38,762 nucleotides of DNA, taken from contig JAWXAN010000046.1 in the NCBI GenBank assembly GCA_034439475.1, positions 1 through 38,762 on the forward strand, in the 5' to 3' direction. The DNA comes from Candidatus Zixiibacteriota bacterium (GTDB taxonomy: Bacteria > Zixibacteria > MSB-5A5 > GN15 > FEB-12). The notes under the pieces were generated by a model. That model ran no database searches. It saw only the letters and a program-made list of their open reading frames with translations, and had not been told where the DNA came from. A program made the translations under genes and the position numbers. Of the stretch, positions 1-9,531 are shown one piece after another (positions within the stretch are counted from its first letter, which is position 1; each line of letters starts with the position of its first letter).

Positions 1-2028
1 GAAATAAATCGGATTCTCCCATTTATTTTCGAGCACAATTTCATCGACCATCATATCGGCTACTTTTACAATCCGATCATTCAATATAGTCGGCTGGAGA
101 TAGGTCATGCGACGCCGTGGACGGTCATTGAACTGTTTAACAGGACGGCTGCTTTCTCGTCCCCGCTCTACTATGGGAACCCAGAGAATCTGGCTGTCAG
201 TAAGTGAAATAGGGACATCGTAGACATTCTTCATCTGCTCGATATACCAATCAGTATTGGCAAGCGAGAGATTTACCACCCGGACATCCTTGCGGAAGTC
301 ATAAACTTCCTGCAGAGCCCAGATCGGAAAAGTATCATTGTCGCCCGATGTGAACAAAATCGCATCCTTTTCACACGACTGTAGGATATTGTATGCGTAA
401 TTGTAGGCCAGTCGATTTTGTGATCGGTCACTAAGATAATAGTTTTTCGCCAGAGCGACGCCCGGCAGAAGTATAAGAACACCCGAAGCATAGACAAAAG
501 TTCGGCGGCGACCTTCAGCCCCCGATAATTTTGTAAAGAGCAGGTACATGATTGCCGACACGCCCATACCCATGGCAATTCCAAAAAATACAAAGGCCGG
601 AGTAAAGAAATAATCCCGGTCACGCACCTCGAGATAAGCGTCGCCAGTTTGGAAATTGTATTGCGTGCCATCGGCAAAATTCATATATAACGCAAGTCCC
701 ACAGAGGTCAAAAGCAAGAGTGTGAGGATAGGCATGCCTATTTGCATTCGCTTCTTGACAGCCAGTCCGACGCCTAATAGCCCAAGGAGAAAAAATGGCG
801 CAAAGCTCCATCCCGGGCGCGAGTATTGATCTTCAAAATAAGACCAGAAGCCCATATGGGCATGGCGTCCAAGTTGATTTTTTAGCTCACCACGTCTATT
901 AAACATCCGCGTGACCATCGATTCCTGGCCGTACTGTTTGCGGTCAAGAAAATTGATGAAAGTATTGTAGTCACGGGCGGGATTATTTTCGTCAAGACGG
1001 GGATTGTGTTCGGATCGAATGGGCAGAAAGAAGTGCGCCGAAAAGCCTACAAAGGCGACAAGGATAACGGCTAGCGATGTCTTCCATTCAAAACGCCAGC
1101 CGTTTTGTTTTGCCAACACCGATAATCCGAGAATAACAAGGACACTAATCGGCGTCGCCCAAATATAGAGCGAGAAACTCATCATAATCGTGCTGACCGA
1201 AATGATTGCGATAAGAATTCCCCAGTTAATTTTCCTGAAGAGCATTCCGAGCAGAACCAATCCCAGCACACCAGAGATGAGCAGAAAGAGCTGATGCCCG
1301 CCCCGTCCATCGGCAAAAAAGACAATCATGGCCAGTTCAAGAATCGCAAAACCGCAGATCAATGCCCAGTCTCGGGCCACGGCTTCCCGGTTGAACATGA
1401 AGAAGATCGCGCATACCGGCACGACAAGAAAAACAGTCATGTGAATACCAACACCAAGCAGCGCGAGATACATGGCCAAAACCAATGTCCTGGCTGCCTG
1501 CGGTGTGCCCCGCTCTTCGTAAAATCGCACAGCGAGCCAGACTATGGCGACCGAGAGAGCAAGCGCCAAACCATAAACTTCTGCTTCCACCGAATTGCCC
1601 CAGTTAGTGTTTGAAAAAGCGACAAAGAATCCGCCCGCTATGCCGCCGCAATAGGCGATAAAACGAAATAGAGGGTTTTGCTTTTCTCCATTGAAGAAAT
1701 ATTGAACAAGCCGGACGGTAAGCAGATAGCTGAACATGGCTGTCAAGGCCGATGAGATCACGGATATATAATTAATGCGAAGGGCGATATCCTCGACAAA
1801 AGGAATAACGGAAAAAAGCCGGCCTATAATGACAAAGAGGGGTGTGCCAGGAGGATGTGGTATTCCGAGGATTCTCGCGGCTGCGGCAAACTCACCGCAA
1901 TCCCAGTACGAGATGGTCCGCTGGACAGTCAAGGCATAGACCACAAATGAAACAATGAAGACCAGACCGGCCAGAACGGCATTTGTTCTGTCAAATTGAT
2001 TGCTTCCCACTATCTGAGGCTCTGCCAC
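1..2028 (-). CDS. DUF2723 family membrane protein (glycosyltransferase-like), 3' end outside window
   Basis: An open frame of 676 codons runs from a GTG at 2028 (AAGGAG upstream) to the left edge without a stop, so the C-terminus is missing. The N-terminal part has the DUF2723 signature: a first membrane helix, then YWDCGEFAAAARILG and HPPGTPLF. About ten hydrophobic segments follow, then a soluble part with SGDNDTFPIWALQE near the edge. DUF2723 proteins are polytopic and related to protein O-mannosyltransferase-like GT-C enzymes. They are thought to move sugars from lipid carriers onto envelope substrates, but the substrate here is unknown. The family call is firm, the reaction is inference. 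It is divergent from the small gene at 2189. Confidence 0.85.
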   Translation of the reverse strand, partial: MAEPQIVGSNQFDRTNAVLAGLVFIVSFVVYALTVQRTISYWDCGEFAAAARILGIPHPPGTPLFVIIGRLFSVIPFVEDIALRINYISVISSALTAMFSYLLTVRLVQYFFNGEKQNPLFRFIAYCGGIAGGFFVAFSNTNWGNSVEAEVYGLALALSVAIVWLAVRFYEERGTPQAARTLVLAMYLALLGVGIHMTVFLVVPVCAIFFMFNREAVARDWALICGFAILELAMIVFFADGRGGHQLFLLISGVLGLVLLGMLFRKINWGILIAIISVSTIMMSFSLYIWATPISVLVILGLSVLAKQNGWRFEWKTSLAVILVAFVGFSAHFFLPIRSEHNPRLDENNPARDYNTFINFLDRKQYGQESMVTRMFNRRGELKNQLGRHAHMGFWSYFEDQYSRPGWSFAPFFLLGLLGVGLAVKKRMQIGMPILTLLLLTSVGLALYMNFADGTQYNFQTGDAYLEVRDRDYFFTPAFVFFGIAMGMGVSAIMYLLFTKLSGAEGRRRTFVYASGVLILLPGVALAKNYYLSDRSQNRLAYNYAYNILQSCEKDAILFTSGDNDTFPIWALQEVYDFRKDVRVVNLSLANTDWYIEQMKNVYDVPISLTDSQILWVPIVERGRESSRPVKQFNDRPRRRMTYLQPTILNDRIVKVADMMVDEIVLENKWENPIYF

Positions 2029-2188
2029 TTCTTTCTCCTTATCGCTCCTCAAGCCGCTCCCTGTACTTGCCGATATATAGTAATATCCGGCAACGGATTA
2101 AAAAATTGAGCGTCAATATAACATCCTGTCGGACAATGCCAACTACTATTTTATTGTCTGGTGGCAAGATATGTGGGTGGAGGTTTTT

Positions 2189-2437
2189 ATGTTTATCTGG
2201 TGTGCCATTCTTTTCTGTCTCGGGATTCTTGCGTTCGTCGACGCGATCATGAATATGGGTGAGTTCTTTCGCGGACTCAACTCGGTTCTCTTCATGCTCA
2301 TCTCATTGGGACTGCTGGTACGAACCACGACCAAGATCAAGAACAAGAAGATCGAGATGTATGAGCATCGGATATTCTCTCTTGAACAGCAAGTCGCAAT
2401 TTTAAAAGAGGGCCGGGAAAAACTTCAGGAATTTTAA
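2189..2437 (+). CDS. small two-helix membrane protein with C-terminal coiled coil
   Basis: This is the only plus-strand gene I accept. The ATG at 2189 is preceded by GGAGG (2179-2183) at good spacing and is preferred to the in-frame ATG at 2171. The product is 82 residues: two hydrophobic helices (about 2-22 and 29-47) followed by a charged segment (KIKNKKIEMYEHRIFSLEQQ) that looks like a short cytoplasmic coiled coil. Its stop codon overlaps the stop of the convergent TPR gene (2434-2437). I do not recognise the family. The arrangement resembles small bacterial membrane scaffold proteins, but no function can be assigned. Confidence 0.6.
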   Translation: MFIWCAILFCLGILAFVDAIMNMGEFFRGLNSVLFMLISLGLLVRTTTKIKNKKIEMYEHRIFSLEQQVAILKEGREKLQEF

Positions 2438-4305
2438 CCGACAGACAACGGTTCATTCAGTTGTCTGAGTTTTTTGCGGACATCCGAGCTATAGGGAAAA
2501 TTCGGATACGATTCAAGCAACTGACGGTAAATCGCAATCGCTTCCTGGCGCGATAATTCATCTTGGGCGAGTATATCTGCCTTTATCTTCAGTCCGTATG
2601 GGACGGGATGAGCATCCGGGAATTGGTCGACCAGCCGGTCGATATACCCAATCGCATTGGTCGAATCAAATTCATTCAATTCAATCTGAGCCAAATCAAA
2701 AAGCGCGACTGGCGCGAGTAATTTATCTTCGGCGTTAGTCAGCCGCTCGAGCCGTTCTGAGGCGGAGTCGGTCATCCGACGGTATGCAAAGTATGAGGCA
2801 TCGGCATAGTCATTGAGTATCGCCGGGCTCGCTTTGGCTTCAGAGATAATTAGAAGCTGGCGCAAACAGTCATTGACAAAATATCCGCGCGGATGCTGGA
2901 TGATTATCCGTCGCATACCCGTCTCGGCTGAGTCATAATTATGGGTAAAGAAATCCACAAGGGCGAGGGAATATAAAAACTCTTCCACCATATCTTCCCC
3001 ACCGATTTTTTGCCCCGCAAGTGCCGCCCACTCAGTCTGCGCCTGATCCAATCGCCCCGCTCGGGCATGACAAATGGGAACCGACCGGCGTGAGTTGAGG
3101 TACGGCAGGCCTCGCTTGCTTGCCTCGATCGATACCGTAAATGATGCAAGCGCTGATTCGGGGTCACCGAGCTTATTGAGTTGAATATCCCCAATGTGGT
3201 ATAGAGCCTCGGCTTTGTCCTGCGGATTGGGTGAGAGAAGCATCGCCTGATACATTGCAATTGCTTCGGTCGAATGGTTCATCCCCGCAAGAGCGTCGGC
3301 ATGACGGAAATGCGCTTCCATGATCAGCCGGCTGTCGGGGTAGCGGCTCTTAAAGATATCGGCCATCCGAATAACCTGGGCGTAGGCCTTTCTCTCGCTG
3401 CATTGCCTCATAAAATCAAGTAGCGGAAACCCCTGCGAATTATCGAGCGAATCCTGCCGAAGAGAAAATCCAAAGGCGTCATCATATCGCCCGGCTTTGA
3501 TATAATAAGCGGCCAGAAGCGCGGCCGTCCTCCCTCCGAGAATAGCAGGTATATTTTCCAACAGGGTTTTCTCTACTATAGTCGTTGATTCGGCAAATTC
3601 AAGCATCGCAAAAAGCCGTTTCTCGGCCTCTATGCCGATAAACGAGGTATCCTCGGCGGTCAACGGCAGAAAAGTCAAAGTGGCGCGTCGGTAATCCCGT
3701 TGCTTCTCAAAGAGCGTTCCCTGCTCGAGACCAAAGAGAAGCGAATCTCCGCTTTCAGTGCGGGCGCGTTCGATGAGTTTGAGACCTTTTTCTTCCTGAC
3801 CATGGGCGATGAGACTTCGCACTATAACCAGATACTGTTTTGCTCCCAGCGATTTTAAGAGTTCAGCGGCTCTGTCATACTCCTGATTCCCTGGCTCAAT
3901 TTTCCCTTGATCAACAAGCGATTCAGCGAGACTGAGGCGGTAGGTATAGTTCAGCGGAAAGCGATCGGCCATCGCCCGGAGGAGCGTCTCGTTCTTCTCG
4001 TGGTATTTCAGTTCGGTATAGCATGCGCGGAGAAGATTGGCCGCAAGTTCGTTACTCGGAGCACTTTCATAGATTGTTTCGAGCAACGCGGATGCGCCCT
4101 CGAAATTTCTTGCGCGAATCAATTGACGGGCAACGATGATACGTTCGTCGCCGGAGCGGTCATTTTCATTTGTAATTATCTCAATCGGGAGAGGTCTGAC
4201 TCCGCCATCCTGCGATGATACTGACGGAACTACCCCGACGAGAAATATCAAAACAGGCATCATTAAAAACTGAGGCATAAACCGGTTCGCCGATGAAGTG
4301 CTCAC
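2434..4305 (-). CDS. secreted TPR-repeat protein
   Basis: 623 residues. The start is a GTG at 4305 whose GTGA overlaps the stop of the DUF4175 gene, indicating translational coupling. An N-terminal signal peptide (hydrophobic stretch about 12-30, ending near VSSQDG) sends it to the periplasm. The remainder is helical with many degenerate tetratricopeptide repeats: paired helices carrying A..LL....A and ALYHIGDIQ, and a C-terminal YPNFPYSSDVRKKL of the type found in envelope TPR proteins. TPR proteins act as protein-protein scaffolds. As third gene of DUF4159-DUF4175-TPR it probably works with the large DUF4175 protein at the membrane. Function beyond scaffolding is not visible. Confidence 0.85.
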   Translation of the reverse strand: MSTSSANRFMPQFLMMPVLIFLVGVVPSVSSQDGGVRPLPIEIITNENDRSGDERIIVARQLIRARNFEGASALLETIYESAPSNELAANLLRACYTELKYHEKNETLLRAMADRFPLNYTYRLSLAESLVDQGKIEPGNQEYDRAAELLKSLGAKQYLVIVRSLIAHGQEEKGLKLIERARTESGDSLLFGLEQGTLFEKQRDYRRATLTFLPLTAEDTSFIGIEAEKRLFAMLEFAESTTIVEKTLLENIPAILGGRTAALLAAYYIKAGRYDDAFGFSLRQDSLDNSQGFPLLDFMRQCSERKAYAQVIRMADIFKSRYPDSRLIMEAHFRHADALAGMNHSTEAIAMYQAMLLSPNPQDKAEALYHIGDIQLNKLGDPESALASFTVSIEASKRGLPYLNSRRSVPICHARAGRLDQAQTEWAALAGQKIGGEDMVEEFLYSLALVDFFTHNYDSAETGMRRIIIQHPRGYFVNDCLRQLLIISEAKASPAILNDYADASYFAYRRMTDSASERLERLTNAEDKLLAPVALFDLAQIELNEFDSTNAIGYIDRLVDQFPDAHPVPYGLKIKADILAQDELSRQEAIAIYRQLLESYPNFPYSSDVRKKLRQLNEPLSVG

Positions 4306-7300
4306 TGTACCTCTGGCGCTGTCTGCGGTGCGCTGTTTTCTGTTGTGCCGGCTTGCAATAGCGACCTAAAGTACGCCTTGATCTGCTCCTGGTATTGCGG
4401 CGGGCAGTCACTGCTCAAAAAGCGTCTCAGGCGATCTTCAAATTCGGTTTTGTTATTGAGCAAATCACCGCTCAATTCTGCGGGAAGAAAGACTGCTTGT
4501 GAGTTCGCCGATGTCGCCTGACGCTGTTCGGCGAAGTCTTTGCGCTGCATTGTCCGCGTGGCTTCAAGCATGCGCGAGAATATTTTCAACTGCCGCTGGG
4601 ATGTTTCTTCGCCTATTTCTCCGTTGGAGAGATCTTCTTCTACTTTCTTCATTTCTTTGGAAATATCATCAAGGCGACCCATAATCTGACGCGAGCCATC
4701 GAATTCCTTTTCAAGCTCTTCGAGCGATTTCCTGATTGAACCCTGTTCTCCGGCGATTCGCTGAAGTCCCTCACGGGTCATGGCCGACCGATTCCCCTGT
4801 CCTGGCATCGGTTGCTGGCCATCGGGACACATCCCCTGGGTCTTCTCGTTTAACTGCTGTTGTTGCTGAGCAAGCGATTCAAGCTTGGGCATGCCGCTGT
4901 TGCAACTGCTACTGGGGTTATTGCACTGTTTCTGCTGGTCAAGCGACTCCATTAGGCGATTTGCAGCCTTGTTCAGCGAGGCCATTGCCTCGCGCTGATG
5001 GGAGGTTGCGCCTGCGCTGTTTTTGCTGTCGCATTGTTTTGTGGCCTCATCCATATTCTGCGAGGCTTGATCCACAAGCTTTTGAAGTTCTGCGGCGACA
5101 AAGGGGGATTTTTTGCCAAGCTCGGCGATCGTTCCCTTAAGTCCTTCGGTCGCCGCGGCTAAATCCTGCTGGGATTCGGCCATATCACGCATAACCATCG
5201 AATTGGGCTGCATGGCTGCGGCTTCTCGCAGAAGGCTCTCTTGATTTTGAGATAGCTGATTGGCATCATCGATTGCCTGTCGAATTGCACGTTCAGATTC
5301 TTTATTTTCTCCGCCCTGCATGGCCATCTGCTGTTTTTGCATTTCACTCAGCATCTCGCTCAATTTCGAGAGCGCCTCTTTTTCCTGCTTCATTGCGCTT
5401 GGCTTTTGCGACTGTTTAAGAGCCGAGGATGACTGCTGCATATTTTTTTCGGCATCGGTCTTTTCGAGCGCTTCGGCAAATTTTTGAGCCTCAGGAGACT
5501 TCTCCATCTCGGCATTCTTCATTGCTTCCTTGAGTTCACCTACTTCCTTCTTAAGATTTTCCAAATCGTTCTTTACTTTTTCTTGCGCTGACTGGAGTTC
5601 CGGAAGTTTTTCATCCTTTGAAGCCGCAGTCTTCTCGTTGACCGCTTCCTGCTCCTTGACCAACTGCTCGGCTTTGCGGATCATGGCTTCCATCTTCTGC
5701 TCCATCTGCATTTTTTTGAGCAAAGATTTTGTCCGTTCGAGACGCTGCATCATTTCTTCATGGGAGAGCTGGAAGTCTTTCATGGCCTTTTGCATCTCGT
5801 TTCGGTCAAGTTTCTCCAGGGCTTCCATGAGCTTCTTCTGAGCTTCGCGCATTTCCGGGGTTGCGACTTCTTCGAAAAGCTTCTGTATTTCAGCCATCTT
5901 TTCCATTATCTCGCGGCTCATCAGAGAGTTCTCTTTTAATTCGTCGAGCGACTTCTCCATCTCCTTGGCCATTTCATCAATCTGTTTTACCATCTCTTCA
6001 TTTTTTTCGGCGATGGATTCAAGGTCTTTCTGCTGTTGCCAGTCGGCTTTTTTGGAGTCACGATTTTGCGAGTCAAGCTTGCGTCCGGCGCTTTTCATCC
6101 GCTGTACCAGTTCTTTGCCTGTCTTAATAAGTTTCTCTGTCTGACTGATACGCGTTTCGCCTTCAGTTTCAGCCTGCTGGGTAATTTCTTCCAAAGAAGG
6201 TAGCCGCGCGATATACTGGCGCGAGTGGCTTATTTTTGGTCCGGAGACGCGGTCATTATCAGCGACTTCAAAGAAGTAACTGACATAGTCTCCCGGGAAC
6301 AAGGCAAGCGATTCCATATCCCAGTTAAATTCAATGTCGCCTTCGACTTTTATTTTCTCCGAGAAATGAATAACCGCGACGTTTTCAGCCGACTGCTTAC
6401 CGCGTGAGAAAATCGAGTATTTCAGCACAAGCGACGAAAAGCCATAATCATCACTGATACGCGCTAAAAGCGGCAGCATCATCTCTTCGGTCAAATTGGC
6501 ATCAAACCCGGGGCGAATAACATCCACCGTCGGATATTCATCGGGAATGGCAGTAATTGTGTACTCAATCGGATCGGGGTTGGTCTCACCGAGTCGATCG
6601 ACAAGGCTGACATAATAACTGCGCGATTTATCCACAACGAGCGACAGTTCACCGGTCTTGTTGTTGACCGTTATGGGTGTGCGGCTTGAATCCTGAAAAA
6701 CCAACTCGGCGCTCTGCATCGGCAGGTTTGTTTCAATCGAGAGGTTAACCCGGCTCCCGACCACAGCAGAAAATGAGCCGTTGTTTTCGTCGATTGTCGT
6801 CGGCTGTAATCCGGTGTAGTCAGGATAGAAAATGGCAACGCGGATATTTTCGACGCGGGGGCGGTCGACCACGGTAATCGTTTGCACATCGCTTTTAATC
6901 CGGCCGGCCGTGACATAATACTCGAAAGATTTGTTGATCTGGCGAAGAGTCAACTCGGCGACGACTGAATCACCAGCGGCGATTGCAGCATAGTCGACAG
7001 TCTTGAGATCAATGGCTGATTCCTGCCAGCTTCCCCCTGTCAGACGATGATGAATGACAGCTTGCTGGGGCAGTCTCTGTCCGATAATGGCTGCGCCGAT
7101 TTGGATGTCGCGGTATTTTACCCATTCGGTGGTGCCAGGAATGGGATTAACCTGATATGAAAGCGGTGGTGCAATTTCAGTGGTCGGGTTGGAAAAGACC
7201 TCGTATGAGTAACTAAACAGTCCGGGAAAGATAAAGAGCATAGCCGCGCCAAGAACGGCGGAGACGGCAAGATACCGGCTGGTCCGTGCAATAGGATGAA

Positions 7301-7736
7301 ATGAAACGATTTCGTTAAAGTTCACACTGCCAGCCCGACTGATTGCATGCATTTGGGTGGCTTCCATCAGTTCCGAGGAAAAACCGGGATTGCTTTTCAT
7401 CCGAGAAAACTGAATGGCGGCGATAAGCAGGCCTTTGAGTTCGGGATTCTTCTGTTCCAGTCCCAAAGCGACAGACTCAATATTGCCATTGAAAAGGCGA
7501 GAGAAGGCAAACCGCGCAAAAAAGAAAAGTGTGACGCCAGCCGTGGCCACAAGCAACGAGACTTTGAGCCAAACCGGAAGTACCATCACATTGGCAAGTA
7601 CTGAAAGCAGAAGCCACATGCCGACTCCAGCCGCAACTGTGGTAAGCAGGCCGGCGGTGAAAAGCATCAGCCTTTGTTTGAGCAAGATTCCTTTTAATTT
7701 ATCAATCAGGCTGCTGGTGGACTCAATCGGACTCAT
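4302..7736 (-). CDS. DUF4175 family large membrane coiled-coil protein
   Basis: 1144 residues, ATG at 7736 with AGGAG upstream. Two close N-terminal helices (about 24-47 and 57-77) and a third (about 155-175) anchor it. A beta-rich region follows (about 190-520, with VRPGFDANLTEE and DDYGFSSLVLKYS), typical of DUF4175. The second half (about 530-1060) is a very long Gln/Met/Lys/Glu-rich coiled coil. This matches the usual DUF4175 layout in FCB-group bacteria, where it is found with DUF4159 and often MoxR/vWA (Bat-like) genes. Function is unknown; a cell-envelope structural or sensing role is inference. It is coupled to the TPR gene by a 4-base overlap. Confidence 0.88.
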   Translation of the reverse strand: MSPIESTSSLIDKLKGILLKQRLMLFTAGLLTTVAAGVGMWLLLSVLANVMVLPVWLKVSLLVATAGVTLFFFARFAFSRLFNGNIESVALGLEQKNPELKGLLIAAIQFSRMKSNPGFSSELMEATQMHAISRAGSVNFNEIVSFHPIARTSRYLAVSAVLGAAMLFIFPGLFSYSYEVFSNPTTEIAPPLSYQVNPIPGTTEWVKYRDIQIGAAIIGQRLPQQAVIHHRLTGGSWQESAIDLKTVDYAAIAAGDSVVAELTLRQINKSFEYYVTAGRIKSDVQTITVVDRPRVENIRVAIFYPDYTGLQPTTIDENNGSFSAVVGSRVNLSIETNLPMQSAELVFQDSSRTPITVNNKTGELSLVVDKSRSYYVSLVDRLGETNPDPIEYTITAIPDEYPTVDVIRPGFDANLTEEMMLPLLARISDDYGFSSLVLKYSIFSRGKQSAENVAVIHFSEKIKVEGDIEFNWDMESLALFPGDYVSYFFEVADNDRVSGPKISHSRQYIARLPSLEEITQQAETEGETRISQTEKLIKTGKELVQRMKSAGRKLDSQNRDSKKADWQQQKDLESIAEKNEEMVKQIDEMAKEMEKSLDELKENSLMSREIMEKMAEIQKLFEEVATPEMREAQKKLMEALEKLDRNEMQKAMKDFQLSHEEMMQRLERTKSLLKKMQMEQKMEAMIRKAEQLVKEQEAVNEKTAASKDEKLPELQSAQEKVKNDLENLKKEVGELKEAMKNAEMEKSPEAQKFAEALEKTDAEKNMQQSSSALKQSQKPSAMKQEKEALSKLSEMLSEMQKQQMAMQGGENKESERAIRQAIDDANQLSQNQESLLREAAAMQPNSMVMRDMAESQQDLAAATEGLKGTIAELGKKSPFVAAELQKLVDQASQNMDEATKQCDSKNSAGATSHQREAMASLNKAANRLMESLDQQKQCNNPSSSCNSGMPKLESLAQQQQQLNEKTQGMCPDGQQPMPGQGNRSAMTREGLQRIAGEQGSIRKSLEELEKEFDGSRQIMGRLDDISKEMKKVEEDLSNGEIGEETSQRQLKIFSRMLEATRTMQRKDFAEQRQATSANSQAVFLPAELSGDLLNNKTEFEDRLRRFLSSDCPPQYQEQIKAYFRSLLQAGTTENSAPQTAPEVQ

Positions 7737-7848
7737 AGTAGACTCCTCGGTGTTTGCGTGTCTCGGCTGTTCTTTGTTCGCGAATCTTCTTTCATTTTCT
7801 GTATTGTCGTTCGGCCCTTTTCAATCGAGCGGAACGCCTATTGTCTCG

Positions 7849-8631
7849 TTAGTATAACAGCGCGTAGGCAAGTAAGTTTAGCCCCATTTTTAAAGCTTGA
7901 GCGCGTTTCTCCGGCGAGTCATTGTGGACTTGGCTGTCTTCCCAGCCATCTCCTATATCAGATTCGACAAGGAAGTAGACCACAGCCCGGCCATTTATTA
8001 TTATGGCATAGCCGCGCGGCGGGTTGTTGTCATGTTCGTGGATTTTCGGCGGGCCGTTTGGGAAATCATAAAAACTGTGATACAATTTGTGGTCAAATGG
8101 CAGATCGACAACTGGACGCTCCGAGAAGAGGGTGGCCATTTCCTTCAAAAATGACTGGGCCATCCCATACGAGTCATTGACGAACAGGAATCCCCCACCC
8201 AAAAGGTAATCTTTCAGCCGCTCTTTTTCTTCGCCGGAGAAACTGATCACTCCATGTCCGGTCGCGAAAAGAAAGGGGTATCGGAAGAGATCGGCGTCCA
8301 TTATCTGAACCTGCCGCTCAATTGTATCGACTGGAAAATCGCTATTGTCGCGGACGAATTTCAAAAAGTTAGGCACGGCGGAACTTCCCCAATACCAGTC
8401 CCCTCCTCCGCTATAATGGAGTCGGGCGACTTTAATTGATGACGGATCAGGATGGTAACGTAAACTCTGGTCTGATTGCGGGTTCACAAGTATCGGACTG
8501 ATTCTTTGCTGAGTCTGGGCGGAGATCGAATAGCACCAAGTAACGGAAATAGCGAAAAATAGAGTAAGGGTTCGAAAGGTTGCGTAGTTATAAGTTGAGC
8601 CCATACCTGCAATATACAATTGTCTGCCCAT
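7849..8631 (-). CDS. DUF4159 domain protein, exported
   Basis: 260 residues from the first ATG (8631). An in-frame ATG at 8604 gives a cleaner signal peptide (hydrophobic segment then YSISAQTQ) and could be the true start; neither has a strong ribosome site. The body matches DUF4159: KVARLHYSGGGDWYW near the start, FATGHGVISFSGEE, a glycine-rich turn LLGGGFLFVNDSYG and a C-terminal RAQALKMGLNLLAYAL. The domain has a flavodoxin/GATase-like look and is often adjacent to DUF4175 and MoxR/DUF58 genes. It is the first gene of a three-gene unit with DUF4175 and TPR. Its biochemical role is unknown. Confidence 0.85.
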   Translation of the reverse strand: MGRQLYIAGMGSTYNYATFRTLTLFFAISVTWCYSISAQTQQRISPILVNPQSDQSLRYHPDPSSIKVARLHYSGGGDWYWGSSAVPNFLKFVRDNSDFPVDTIERQVQIMDADLFRYPFLFATGHGVISFSGEEKERLKDYLLGGGFLFVNDSYGMAQSFLKEMATLFSERPVVDLPFDHKLYHSFYDFPNGPPKIHEHDNNPPRGYAIIINGRAVVYFLVESDIGDGWEDSQVHNDSPEKRAQALKMGLNLLAYALLY

Positions 8632-8746
8632 TTTAGGCGAAAAATCTGGCCAAGTGAGGAAAAGAAGGCTAAATAAGCTTAAAATTTGCCCAGCTAATGG
8701 AATCTAAAAATAGCTGATATCTTAATTCCTCACTGGCTCAAGATGG

Positions 8747-9340
8747 TTAAACCGTCGACTGTTCCTCGAATTCGGCGTGAGGATTCTCTTCTTCATTCAC
8801 ATAATTAACTGTTAGCGGCCCGGCTGCACTTAATTGTATGACTGCGCCGTTTTCACTCCAGGTAAAATGTCTGGTTCCGGCCCCAATCATGGTAAAGCCT
8901 CCAGTTGGAAGTTCCTTGAGCTCAAATTCATCAAATACGTCTCCCAGACCTATTGAAAAAGAGCCTGAAATGACCGTTATAGTCGCATTGGTGAAAAGCC
9001 AATTAGCTGGAATCCTATACCCAGCAGGGATTTCGAGACGAATAGTAAACAAGCCTGACCGGCTTGGGTCTCCTTCAAGAACCGCGACTCGGGCGCCCGA
9101 CGGCAGAAATAACGGACCCTCGGTCCACTGCATATCAGTCGGATTGACAACAATATGGGAGACATGATTTGATATTATGCTGTCCATATTCGCTGTCTGG
9201 CTTTCGTCGGTTTCCTCGTGCAATATTTGGCTGATTACAGACTCCGATGTCTGGCTTATTACTGAGTTCTCTTTTAGATTTGATAAAAGCAGTCCTCCTG
9301 CCCCAAGTAATAAAATTGCTAAGAATAATCTTTCCCTCAT
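8747..9340 (-). CDS. membrane-anchored cupin domain protein
   Basis: 197 residues, ATG at 9340 with AAGGAG upstream. A single N-terminal hydrophobic segment (about 4-20) is a signal peptide or anchor. A Ser/Glu-rich spacer follows to about residue 60. Residues about 65-185 form one cupin-type beta barrel: FLPSGARVAVLEGDPS, the RLEIPAGYRIPANW strand (motif 1 position), a G-S-F-S-I-G turn, and FTMIGAGTRHFTWSENG (motif 2 position). This resembles ChrR-like or DUF4437 cupins. The usual metal-binding histidines of motif 1 are not evident, although H in TRHFTW is kept. Substrate unknown. It is a single gene between the secF terminator and the DUF4159 operon. Confidence 0.7.
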   Translation of the reverse strand: MRERLFLAILLLGAGGLLLSNLKENSVISQTSESVISQILHEETDESQTANMDSIISNHVSHIVVNPTDMQWTEGPLFLPSGARVAVLEGDPSRSGLFTIRLEIPAGYRIPANWLFTNATITVISGSFSIGLGDVFDEFELKELPTGGFTMIGAGTRHFTWSENGAVIQLSAAGPLTVNYVNEEENPHAEFEEQSTV

Positions 9341-9458
9341 CTGTTTCTCCTTAACGTAGACAGTTTACACAATCTTTACTATTTATACAGCGGGGAGATT
9401 GCGACTGTTGTGGGGAAGGCCGCCCCCATACATATGAAAAGGGGTCTAAACTCTTGGA

Positions 9459-9499
9459 TAAAAAACAAGCCGTTCGGAGAATATCCGAACGGCTTGTTT
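9459..9499 (-). terminator. strong Rho-independent terminator after secF
   Basis: Perfect 16-bp inverted repeat: 9463-9478 pairs with 9484-9499 around a 5-base loop (GAATA on the plus strand). Read on the minus strand the stem ends in a T-rich tract. It lies 33 bases beyond the secF stop. Plus-strand T's after the stem are few, so it is mainly a minus-strand terminator; it also separates secDF from the cupin gene's promoter region. Confidence 0.9.
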
Positions 9500-9531
9500 C
9501 CAAAAGATTTTTGGCTGAGAGAAAACGACTT

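Noticed and set aside
1294-1614. 106-codon plus-strand frame inside the DUF2723 gene
   Set aside because: Antisense shadow of the long minus-strand coding region.
5530-5841. Ser/Phe/Cys-rich plus-strand frames opposite the DUF4175 coiled coil
   Set aside because: Composition is the antisense reading of Glu/Lys/Met-rich codons; no independent start signal.
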